From: Nematostella vectensis
Lineage: Eukaryota > Cnidaria > Anthozoa > Actiniaria > Edwardsiidae
Reading direction: 5' to 3'
Length of the DNA: 64,000 nt
NCBI RefSeq assembly: GCF_932526225.1
Contig: NC_064042.1
Span: 3,703,001-3,767,000 of the forward strand
The first letter of the stretch is position 1, and each line of letters begins with the position of its first letter. Shown piece after piece: positions 1-11,400 of the stretch. The translations under genes and the position numbers were made by a program. The notes beneath the pieces were generated by a model. The model searched no databases. It saw only the letters and a list, made by a program, of their open reading frames with translations, and was not told where the DNA came from.

Positions 1-1258
1 TTCGCCTACTACGTCCTTAAAGAAGATATATCATGCAAAATTATCATTACCTACCAAATTATCATTACTTACCACTGATAACCATCGATATGTGTTGCTC
101 TTTCTTTAAGCTCCATGTTAATTCCACACATCCCGCAGTAGAGTATTTCCATCGGCTAATTCAAGCAAGTATAAACTGAAGTCCTTTCAATAAAAAATTG
201 TCGTCAAAGTATCATTATTCAATTGTGAATGGCTATTTATCTTGCAAATATACCATGCATTTTTAACGCAAAACAATACAAAGGAGTGTCAGATGGACAT
301 CCTTTAAGCAATGAGTACAGATTGCAGTCATCGGAATAGATGTGGCTTTGTTTCGCACGGACACTACTCAAACCATCGTGAAGCACAGGTGGGCTGGTGG
401 CTATCACACTGGCCCCTCGACACTGCGGCCCGAGCTCGAACCCCGGTTCTGTACTCGTGAAAGACGCCAAAAAAAAGTCCTCAAAGTGCTACCCTGGCAA
501 CACCTCGCCAGAAAACTAAATGAGACTTGTTTGAAAACATCGAAATTCTGAATGGTGCTTTTGGCTATGAGATATGGGGCGTACGCAGCCTATAGGCCTG
601 CAGTTACTGGACTGCAAAAGAATTTGGCGATCTTATTTGCATTAAGAGGGCAAAAAATCAAATGCTTACTCATTCATTTTTATGCACGTAGTTTTATATA
701 TATGATGAGGATAAAAACTATAATTTTCTTAATCATGTTAATCTACAGATGATTTCCAAACATATTGTTATGTCGTTCAGTGCCACGCGACGAATGAAGT
801 CCTATTTCAGATCGAGGTTGACAGAGGATCGTGTAATATTCTGAAAAGTCTGACGCATTGACGCCAATTTTAAACCCAAAAGCGGGAGTTATGAATTCTT
901 CTCGGGGATGCGGGATAAGGGGCCACGCCCCCATTCAGCTTCTGAATGCTTTGACTGCAACTTGTTAAAATCCTGCGTACGCCCCTGCTTTTTGGGTCTT
1001 TGTGGAGAGCAGCTCCTCTCTCTGCCTTATCAATGAAGTAGAAAGTATCCCTCAATTACCCCCAATTGGCTTAGGATTGTCAATGGTGATGTTCTTGATT
1101 TTTCTAGTTCCTCCTTTTCTCCGTAGCGTATTATCTGTATGATACTTCCATTTGGGGAGAAATGATAATTCAAGGTGGGAGAAACATGTAAGGGAAATAT
1201 TTCCACTAATAAAGAAGTTGGATCCACATAACTGATTATCGTGATGGTTTAAGGAATC
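1..1258. other. No gene recognised; flank of retroelement
   Basis: Short open frames exist on both strands (for example 342-551 and 743-934) but none shows a family motif, splice context or codon pattern that I trust. The stretch is probably an intron or intergenic DNA into which the Penelope-like element was inserted. It could also contain a decayed 5' part of that element, but I see no reverse-transcriptase motif here. Confidence 0.4.
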
Positions 1259-1322
1259 GTGTGCAGGTGTTACAAGTCCTTAGGGGTAAGAATTGTTGTT
1301 GACCACACCCTCAATGCTATCC

Positions 1323-1394
1323 GTCTAACCCGGTCAACTTCCCTCCCCTGTTATGACAGCAGGTTTGTGGGGAGGGAAGTTGACCGGGTTAGAC
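1323..1394. repeat. 26-bp perfect inverted repeat at the 5' break of the Penelope-like copy
   Basis: The arms 1323-1348 and 1369-1394 are exact reverse complements (they start GTCTAACCCGGTCAACTTCC) around a 20-base loop. The right arm is normal element coding sequence (REVDRVRR). The left arm is its antisense copy, so the element starts with a fold-back rather than with its own upstream sequence. Confidence 0.9.
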
Positions 1395-2112
1395 GTATTC
1401 CTAGGGACGACACATTGAAAGACAGGCGTAAAGGTAAGAATGATCGTGTACCTTTTGTAGTCACTTTTCATCCAGCTTTACCTAATTTACCTGGTATTCT
1501 TCGTAATTTACAGCCAGTTCTAGAATCTTCTAGTAGATGTAGGGGTGCTATTGGTAGGGTACCTATGGTGGCTTATAGGAAACCTAGGAGTTTAAAGGAT
1601 ATGTTGGTGCACTCCTCTCTTAAAGAGGATAGTACTCAGGTTAGAGGTTGTGGTAAGTGTGGCGGTAAAAGGTGTAGGGTGTGTAACTTTCTTAAGACAG
1701 GGCGGGAGTTTCACAGTACAGTTACTAATAAGAAATATGTCATTAATTTTGACTTGGACTGTAACTCAGATTTTGTTGTTTAATTACTTGCTCTATGTGT
1801 AGCAAGCAATACGTAGTGTCTACTATCAATAGTTTTAGGAAGCGTTTTAATAATCATAAAAGTAGGTTAAATAAGCACCCTAGTTTACCGGTTAGTGAAA
1901 GAGTTAAGGATGACCTGATCTATCAACATTTTCATTGCGACAATCATTTAGGTCTTAATAATGTTATGGTACAACTTATAGATAAGTGTAACTCTGAGGC
2001 TCAGCTTAGGGAAAGGGAAGGCCAGTGGGCTTATCGGCTTAAGTCTATCTACCCGCGGGGTCTTAATAGTGATGACTTTTTTTGTAGTAGGAACCCACGT
2101 AGAGATGTGTAA
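1323..2112 (+). pseudogene. Penelope-like element ORF, 3' part with GIY-YIG endonuclease (frameshifted)
   Basis: This is the C-terminal part of a Penelope-like retroelement polyprotein. The first frame (from about 1355 to 1782) has the linker between reverse transcriptase and endonuclease: RVPFVVTFHPALPN, then VAYRKPRSLKDMLV, then a Cys-rich CGKCGGKRCRVC knuckle. The second frame (about 1783-2112) carries the GIY-YIG-type segment with MCSKQYVVST, R and H residues, ending in REGQWAYRLKS. One base appears to be missing near 1782, where the frame meets a stop just before the KQYV motif, so the ORF is broken. KQYV is followed by V where the family usually has G. The reverse-transcriptase domain is absent, so the copy is 5' truncated. 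No valid start codon exists; the frame simply opens after an inverted repeat. Element family is confident; activity is excluded. Confidence 0.85.
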
Positions 2113-2233
2113 ATTCTTTTTATCCATAGCGCGCGCTATTCTAGAAAATGCGCGTTTTTGTCAGTTGTAATGTTTTTGCGTCTCGCGCCACTATTCTGAT
2201 GTAAATAAGCTTGTAACGATTCACCTTCTTCAG

Positions 2234-2275
2234 TCTGCCCTGAAGAAGTCTTATTAAAGACGGAAATTTGGCAGA
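2234..2275 (+). ncRNA. Hammerhead-ribozyme-like motif in Penelope-like element tail
   Basis: Seen: stem I TCTGCC (2234-2239) pairs exactly with GGCAGA (2270-2275). CTGAAGA (2240-2246) fits the hammerhead CUGANGA core. GTCTT (2248-2252) pairs with AAGAC (2257-2261) as stem II. GAAA (2263-2266) follows, and TTT then precedes the stem-I strand, where the cleavage site would be. Known: Penelope-like elements and related retroelements carry minimal type-I hammerheads. Odd: an A-G mismatch closes stem II and stem III is almost absent, so this copy may be decayed or weak. Confidence 0.5.
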
Positions 2276-3401
2276 GTCGATTTCCAGTTTTTGGTGTATT
2301 TTAGGAATAAAGAGATTCAATTTGAGTATACGAAGGCAGAATTGCAGTTGAAAGTAAGTTTATAGTAGCGCGCGAATCTAGAGAGAGAAAAAAGGGAGAG
2401 TTATTTGACTAATTTTTAATCCCTTGCCCAAACTCCACTATAAAATGTGTAAACTGAAAAAGAAAAACATTTAATTAGAAAAGACTTTGGACCCGAAATT
2501 AATTTATTTTGCAAACCGGCTTTTACGCGAGGGTGCTCCACGGGCGCGACACCGCCCGTGAGAAAATTTGGATAGAAAAACAAAATGTACCTAACTATTA
2601 GTCCGGCGGATATGTGCAGTTTTTACCTTGAATTGCGCATTTTTTGCTAAAGTTACCAATTTTACAAGATAGGATATAGAGCCAAACTCAATTCGGCTTT
2701 AATTTCTGATTTAATAATGAATATTGATTTGGCCGCCATTTTGAACCAGTTGTACAACTTTTATACTAATGTAAATATATATTAATTACCATTACCATTT
2801 AACCCAGAAGAAAAAAAAACTAATTTCAATCAGTAAACTTATATAAGCATAAATAAAATTTGGGAACAAAAAGGGCTGATTATACTACAATGATAAAGAA
2901 TACTTTTACTAACAATTAAGAAGAACTTTTGGAGGGGTATCAACACGAAACGTTACAAGAAATTGCGTATATTAACAGAAAACGACATACTGTACATAAT
3001 GGAAGAACTTTTTCGAGAATCGATACGTGTTCATCTCCTGCTTACTTTTCTTCCTTTCACAACCGCAATGTGTGCTTTGCTTTCTTCAAAATGTAATTTT
3101 ATTAAATTTTGAGAGTTTTTTCCCGTCGTTGATTTAAAACCTTTTTCATAAAAATGGTTTTGTCTGCAACGACGGTCAACGAAAACTTTTTAGAGTCCGC
3201 TTCACTTTTTGGTTTATCGTTTTAATTACTCTGGTACAACAAGTGGCTTGATCCAAGAGAGGCAATAGCGATCAAAAATAATCTTCGACGTTCAAGGTAA
3301 AAGTACACTGATTTAGAATAATATAATATAAATATGAGTATGGAAAACTATATTTAGATAACTAGATTACCTATACATATCAATGTTTTTTGCAACAAAT
3401 A

Positions 3402-3432
3402 ACATACTAGCTTGTACTACAAGCTAGTATGT
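3402..3432. repeat. 31-bp perfect palindrome
   Basis: The arms 3402-3416 and 3418-3432 (15 bp each) are exact reverse complements around a single central C. No element end or target duplication is evident. Confidence 0.9.
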
Positions 3433-4708
3433 AGAAGTCCCTCCTGTAGTACACAAGTGATTGACGTAAGGTCCAGTGTTCCATATCAGCTTCTCCAACT
3501 AAACTACCGGACCTCCTTAGGCAGTACTTGTGCGGATTCGGGTATCACTAGCTCGTGTACGCAGTTGGGCCAGGGAGAGAGGCGCTCATTGGACATAGAA
3601 GATGAACGGATAAAAAGGAACCGTCGTGTGGTGTGTGGATGTCAATGTGAGATAGATAAAAAGGAGGGGGGGGGGGGTGCTCATAGGGAAGGGTGAACTT
3701 ATTTCAATATGCGAGATCGAAGAGGGGCGCTTATCTGAAGTAGGGCGTCCTTACCAGTCATTACGGTACTTAAATAGCTAGAAAAACCCGGTGATTTTTG
3801 AGTCGCCACATCACATGACTATGGAATGCTATTTCAACAAAGACAACTTATACAAATTACAAGCCCTTTATTTCATTATTATTATTTAATTTTTTGCTTG
3901 GGGGGTGGGGGATGGGGGGGGGGGGGGGAGGCGTCATACTTTGCGCCACCATTTTTACCTCGACCATGACCTCGAAATAGAGAAGGGGAGGTGTAACAGT
4001 TCATGAACGGACATGCCAATTATGTCCGGACACGGTAGAGGACGAGTTCCACTTTGTCGTGCAGTAAATATGCGCAGTTAAGAACAAACTTTTTCGAAAA
4101 ATCTAGCAGATCCTGGTGATTTGATTTCGCTAAGAAATCGGAGAGACAGAATTTTGCTCTAAATACTTAACCCTCCAAAGATGATGGGGATGTTGATGAA
4201 GACTCTGACTTTATAATTCACTTTCAGCCAAACCTATGTACTAAATTTGTATACGGAGAAGTGGATAAGTTGCATTGTTTATTATCTAAAAAAAAATCCA
4301 AATTTTACCCCCCCCCCCCCCCCTCCCAAACGCGTATGTTCGATGCCGTGTCACTATATCTCCGAACTGAATGAAAAATACATGTTCAAGCTAACAAAGG
4401 TGATAGAGTGGTTTTCAAAATCCCGTGCAACAAAATGTAATTGTTAATGTGTAATAGTCAAGCCAGAACAAAAGAGAACAAAAATATTACAGTGTATTAG
4501 ACTAAGTTCAAACATTGTATTACCCATGAGCAGTATTTTAACAAACTACTTCCTTCTATCTAAATGACTTGTGAAACCATTCGAGTGGGCGCACTTGCCG
4601 CATTCCACCGTGCACTGGTGGCTAAGCGAACGGGAAAGCTATATCCGCTATAACAATTTCACACAAATTCGAAAGTCGTGAAGCCGGACTAATACAAAAA
4701 CGTGAACG

Positions 4709-4894
4709 ATTTCATAATCGTGAAGGATTTCCAAATCGTGAAGGATTTTAAAAATCGTGAACGATTTCGAAATCGTGAAGGATTTTAAAAATCGTGAACG
4801 ATTTTGAAATCGTGAAGGATTTTAAAAATCGTGAAGGATTTTAAAAATCGTGAAGGATTTCGAAATCCTTCACGATTTTGAAAATCCTTCACGA
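4709..4894. repeat. Tandem AATCGTGAAGGATTT array ending in an inverted copy
   Basis: About seven 20-24-bp units of the type AAATCGTGAAGGATTTTA (variants with AACGATTT) run to about 4862. They are then followed by two units in reverse orientation (AAATCCTTCACGATTT), so the array can fold back on itself. Confidence 0.85.
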
Positions 4895-5475
4895 TGGCCC
4901 AGGACGGTGAACTGATCCAAAAATCCGAGGTCGACCAATCACAGGCACATGTCCCAAACAACGGACCACAAATTATCAAACATGACTTCCAGTGTGAGCA
5001 ACTTCGCATTTGACGAGCTTATTTCTGACTTTACCTCACCAGTCAAAAACACTTTAAATGTACTTTCATTGAAGGCAGATCAGCTTTTATGAGTCACTAT
5101 TGTAAGGCCCCGGTTCGAATGGGGCATTTAGAAAATCTAAGGAGAGGGGCTCTATTCAAGGTGCCATCCGAAGGAAGCGGCGCTGCTAAAGGGGGAAGAT
5201 ACATTTAGCGCAGATCCAGCATAGTTGAGAAATAGAAAGGCGCACTATGTCTGATCACGGAACACAGCTGGGATCCAAATTGGTGGTGCTTTATGAGAGG
5301 GGAAAACCGTAAACCCCGGACCAAAGGCGAGAACCAGCAAACTCACCTCACGCCAGAACCGGGAATCAAACCCGGAACCCAGTGGTGCAAAGCATGTGGA
5401 TTACAGAGCGACTTTGTCAGCTGTAGGATTCATGCTTGACATGAATTACATCTTAGTTAAGAATTGTATTTACAG

Positions 5476-8400
5476 CTCAAGTTGGAGCGCCCAAGAATCT
5501 GAATGCGTACCCATTAAATTCTACCGCCATCCAATTAAAATGGCAAGCTCCCCAAGGTGCTCCTGCTGATGAGGTAGGACAAACCACACCTTTATTTCTA
5601 CTTAATTGAGTATTTTCACAAGCCGAAAAAGCGTGTTGTGCCACAGGTGGTCCTACATTTGCTAACTGTATTCTTTATGTGCATCCATAGCGTTACTACC
5701 TGTACATGGGCTTAGACGGAGCCTCACCCTCGTCAATGCCTTTTGCCAGCACGACTAAGCTGTCCTACGTGGTCACGGGGCTTACGGACTCGGTTGTGTA
5801 CGAGTTTGAGGTGTCGCTTGGATTCGCTGGAGAACACAGCATTCCCGCAAGTGCCAGACCTGTTCTAGGTGAGCGTAATTTATTCCTGCAAGTGCCATAC
5901 CTGTTGTAGGTGAGAGTAATGTATTTCCGCAAGTGCCATACCTGTTCTAGTTGAAAGCAATGTGTTTGCCACATCGTTGAGGTTCCGCTACAGTCAACTG
6001 TATTCATTGAGGCCGTCTTGCTGATTGTATGTATGGGTTGTTCTTCAAAAGATGTCTTAAAAATATGATATTGATCATGCATAACTTAGTATTATATTAC
6101 TTTCAGTGCTCAAGTCATTGCGATAATACACTCAAAGCCTTTGTGGATTGTCAATTACAATTTTTCGTTCCATTTTCAGACCCAGACAAGGCATCTGTGG
6201 TTAATTTGAAGTACAGACTTGTAAACGTGACTACGATAGTGTTAAGCTGGCAGCCGCCACAAAGCGCCAAACCTGCCGACATACAGGTAACAAGTGTTGG
6301 GGTTTCTAACGAGAGTTGGGGTTGGGGCTTATGGCTAGGGCTGGGCAGTCAGCTGTTTCATCTTCATTTGCATTTATTTGGAACGGCAAGTTAACCCTAT
6401 TTAGACCGGGCTTTTTTAGGCTTCCTCTGACCGGGATTTGGGGGGGGGGGGGGGGGGCTCTTTCGGCACCCCATCCGTAACTTTTTAACCATTGGTGCTA
6501 TTATAACCAAATTTTCAAAGAATCATTATCTGACAAAGAGGAACAAAATGAGTTTTTGCCATAGCAACACAATATGACGTCATTATGACGTCATTTAAGG
6601 ACATATGGTTATAAATAGCCTACCTTTCGAAACCTTTGCATAGAACATCCAAAATCCAAATAAGTTATCATAATCAGTTCGTATTCAAAAAGCGACCAAT
6701 ATTCTTTAAAAAAATTGTCTTTGTGACGTCACTTAAGTGAGTAGAAGCGAGCAATATTTCTGTTTTTGTTAGATGTGTATTTCTGTATTACTTTTTTCGA
6801 TAATCTTGCAGTAGACATATATTATACTGTTTCTATGACAACAATATATGACACCTGTGACGTTATTGATTGGCATGGTACCTTTAATATAGCATAAGTT
6901 TGCAACTGGACTCTTAATTAAAGTAATAATTTAAATATCTTAACCAAAAGTGTTGTTTTAACTTTTTATTTAAAATAGAGTAATATAAACAGGATTTAGA
7001 TGTTAGTTAAAAAAAAAACAGCGAATTCTAGCTAATTATGTGACATCAGCATCCGCCATCTTGGATTTAATGAAACACCACCCCTCCCCCCTAAAATAGA
7101 GATGTAAATTTTTATTGTGTTTTTTCAAAACTTGGTATAAAACGTTTATATGAAATGGATTTACGTTGAGCACGTCGTATTAAAAGTTGATCTTAACGAC
7201 TTAAAGCGTTTTGCCTAATTTTCATTAAACCTATGTCTCAAAACTTGGTTACTATGGTTACCAGGGTACAAATAACAAAATTTTGTCAACACCAAACTGA
7301 ACCCAGATAAAGGAAAAGTCATCAAATTTCAATGCTCTAGCCCTACTAGTTCAACAATTATTACAGATCAAAGGTGCTGGGGGCCTCAAAAGCCTCCCCC
7401 CCCCGGTCTGAATAGGATTAAAAAAAAGGATTCTAGACAGGGCTAAGGTTTACCCCCTTAACTCCTGGCTATTTGTTAGCTAAATTTACCAAAAAAAAAA
7501 TGCTTTTATGGATTGTAGGTACTTCTCACGGCCGGTACAGGCCGGTTGAGGTGTCAATGGGTTAATAATTTTACAAATTATTTATTACAGTATTACAAGG
7601 TATCGTACACACTGCAGGGATCTTCCAAGACTATCACCTACAAGTCCATGCAGCCCTCTCAGACCATTCCATACTTACCCTTCAGCACCACCTTAAAGAT
7701 TACCATCGTCATGGAGACCACTAAGGGGCCTAGCATCCCCAATTTTGTCATGGTTACGACAGGCGCATTCTCAGCATCGGTAGCGCCTCTTGTTTGCTCG
7801 CTAGACTTCAAGACGCTGAAGCTGAAATGGGCCGTCCCTTCATCTGTGGACCCTCTAGCTGTCAAGGTTGGTATTTTAGGTGTCTAGTGTTTAGCCATTG
7901 AAAGGTTAATGTGACAGTAACATGCTTTTTTTTTGGGGGGGGGGGGGTTGGGTGGGGGGTGGGGGAATAGGAGCTCTCAGGGATACGGACACGGGCTTTA
8001 ATTTTAACAACTAATTGTAATTTTAGCCAATTACAGATCACACTTACAGTCAGCTCCTTGTATTATCGATATTAGCAACAAGATTTGTGTAAATAATTTG
8101 CTATGTTATGTGTTTAGCCAATAAGAGTTCAAGTTTACATTTTTGCGTTTTGAGGTATTGGTAAAGGTAAATTTGACACCACTGTTTGTTTTTGTGTTTT
8201 TGTATTTTTTTTGCAAAACCTGTTTCAATAGTTCTTAAACTTTATTTTTGCAAATAATTTTTTTTCCATAAATCGCATTCTAAGACGGCTAAAATGGGCC
8301 TCTGCTGGACCAGGTGTATTATCTCGCAGACCCGTATTTAATTCGACCGGTCGTATAAAATGGTTTTAGACGCCGAATTAACCATGTATAAAATTGTACA

Positions 8401-11400
8401 AATTTAATACGGCTGAATTTAATGCGGCCTTTAAACTAGGCCTAACTCGAGATTAGGAAACTAATTGGCTGACTCAGGCCTAGACCACAATCTACGCCCG
8501 TGGTGAATTGCTTCCCATTGTTTTGAGGCGAAAACTCGTGCTTGTCAGGCGTTACCTCGCGACGGGTTTTATGATATCGCCTTCAAATTTTCGGGATCTG
8601 ATAGGTATATATGCCATGTCATAAAGTGTGTGAGGAATTTTCGATTTTCGACTGAATATCGCTTTTATAGCACTTTACGTGTCCAAATCTCGCCAGAAAT
8701 GAGAGTTCCAACTTTGATTCGTGATATTTTGTTGGCAGTGTCAAATAACAAAAAGTCCTCACGCACTTTGGTAGATCATCTATCTGTCATTGAGATGCAA
8801 TTACTTGCAAATGCATGCGCAATAACGCGAAGGTGCATTACGCTCTAGAGTAAACTCCGTACTTTTGAGTTTGAGGCCTCAAAACTTAAACACGGAATTA
8901 GCTATCGTAAAAAAATAAAACTTGCAGGAGATAATTCAATCTTTTATCTTTTATTTGATATATAATTTGTACATGTAGTGTAGCGCGACAATATTTTTTT
9001 TTCCGCGGACACGTCGTTTACCTTTACCGAGACCTTAAAAAACCTGTATTGCTGTCATGGCTATTTGGACAATAGAATTCAAGCTTTTAGTCTCGTGTTT
9101 TGTACATTGCCCTTGTCAGCCACACCTTTATTATTGCTTTCATTTAATATTGGAAGGCACATAATGTGCTAAAATCTCGAAATAACCATCCAAAAATTGT
9201 TAACTAATACTTTGTTCACCAAATTCAATCGAAAATATCGCTTTCCCATATCCGCCGATGGAAATGAATGCTTTTGCACTTGGCAGTTTGCTAGGATGAC
9301 AAAATTGTGGCTGACAGAGGCTGTTTAACCAAGAGGCCAGAATAGATGTAACTGTCTTTCCCTTACTTACAGGATTATCTGGTATCGTGGACATGCTCAG
9401 GCAACGGTTGCATGGAATTCTCCATATCCCATAAGATCTACGTGCCATCCTACTCCACGATGCTTAATTTCGACTCCACTTACCAAGTTAGCGTCCGTAG
9501 TGAAGTCAGCACATCGGGCGAAAATCCAAGGCTGGGAGAGATCTCATCATGTGTCGTCAAAGTGCCCACATTCTCCGGCAAAGTCAAAAAAGTCCAGTAT
9601 AGTCTCATTAATAACACTTTGGACATCACATGGCAGAAACCAGACGGAATACCGGACAAGTACATCCCGGTAAGGTCTTGTTATTTTGACCTTGAAGTGG
9701 CACTTGAGCGCTTGTAAGAAACAGCGTAAAACGAATGAAAATACTAATCTCACAATCATTTCTAAAAGGTGTATATGGTTTTGTGACCATATCTTAAGAT
9801 TCAGAAAACCAATTACATATTTCGTTTTCAGCATGTTGTACAGGAGATATTAGCGTTTTCTGCATCTCATTACGTCACATGGTGACTTCACCACAATAGT
9901 CAACGCACTTGTGAAGTTCATCTTGCCGTATATCAGACCGTTCTCATTCTACAGGCGTGATATGCTATATACAGCTTTTCCTTTGGGGGATGATGGGGGG
10001 ATAAGTGTGGTTAGTTAATCCTTAAAGAGTCATTGTCAGCCACTCCTTTGTTATTGTTTTATTCGAAATTCAAAGACAAATATTATTTCAAAATAATCTA
10101 AAGACTAAGTTTTATTTCCCAGTTTTGATCGAAAATATCACTATAGATTCCCCAAAACAGCCGATGGAAATGGATGCATCTCTCACTTGGTATTTTGCTA
10201 CGGTGACAAAATAGCGGCCTACAGTGGCTCTTCAAGGCTATCGTGACGCTTGTGTATTTTCTCCCATAGGGGTATTCCGTGTCGTGGTGCTATCAGTGTG
10301 ACTGGGAGGTGAACACCACCTATGTCACCGAGACCTCCGTGTCAGTCCCGTCCTTGATGTATGGGCACACCTATCATTTCTACATCAGTATCAACACCAC
10401 CGTCGGTATCACCCAGACATACACCTTCATATTCCAAGTACCCACCCTTGACCTGCAAGTTAGCAGTTTGTATGCCTATACAACCCGAGATATATACGCG
10501 ACTGTGTATTGGTATGGACCCTACGTCCTTCCCGGTAAACTGACGGTGAGTTCTACAATCTACATATAATAAATGTTTTTGTGTTTTGTTTAAATCCTTT
10601 CGCAGCCAGATGGTTAGAAATACACCTTACATAGGACAGATACACCCACTAATGAACTTCATTGTGACAAATTTATCAAAACGGTCAGTGTTTACGATAG
10701 GCTTGTGTACACTATTATGACGGAGGTTTTTTTATGGGAACAGTTTCTTAAAAAAGCTCAGTGGGCCATGGCTATCTAAAGTGCGCATAACGCGTTTTGA
10801 AGCATTAATTTTGCGTTCTTCGAAAGTCGGTAGTTTTGTAATCGCGCGCTTTTGTGCGCCTCCGTGCGCCTTCCCCGTAAAAATTGGAAGTTTTGATAAC
10901 GCAGCCGAGGCGTACTCAATCACCGACCTTACAAGTAAACAGTTAACAGTAACTTGATTATCAAACTGTAGCGCCGCCTTAAAACCCTTAAGGTTGTTTG
11001 TCTCAATTATTCATCGGCTTTTACCATCGGCAGTTCTAGTTTACCTTGACAACTTATTTAGCTAACAGAGCCCTTTGAATTTCGTTACAGGGATTTCTCG
11101 TCCAATGGCGGAATACATATAGCAGTTGGCAGCGCGTTCAGTTACCAGCCAACCAGACACGCTTCTCGATATGGTTGCAGTACGGCAACGCTTACATTTT
11201 CCAAGTCACGCCCATGACCATGGAAGGCCTAGGTAAGGATAAGCAGATCCCAGTCTCCACGCCAAGATTTGACGGCAGGGTGACCGACGTGACGGGCTAC
11301 GTGGAAAATATGACGCTTCATGTGTCTTGGACTCCTGCATACCCTTACGGCGATTACCGTTTCTATGTAAGTCTGGACTTTTTGTATAATCAGTTTTTCC

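Larger units (their letters stand above)
2113..5475. other. Non-coding stretch, probably intron upstream of the first visible SORL1 exon
   Basis: No exon is supported. It holds the Penelope-like tail to about 2330, a 31-bp palindrome (3402-3432), G or C homopolymers near 3665, 3901-3931 and 4308-4325, and the AATCGTGAAGGATTT array at 4709-4894. Confidence 0.5.

Noticed and set aside
1259-1322. Start of the Penelope-like ORF at 1259
   Set aside because: The codon is GTG and the first 20 codons lie before the fold-back, with no similarity to the element, so no real start exists there.
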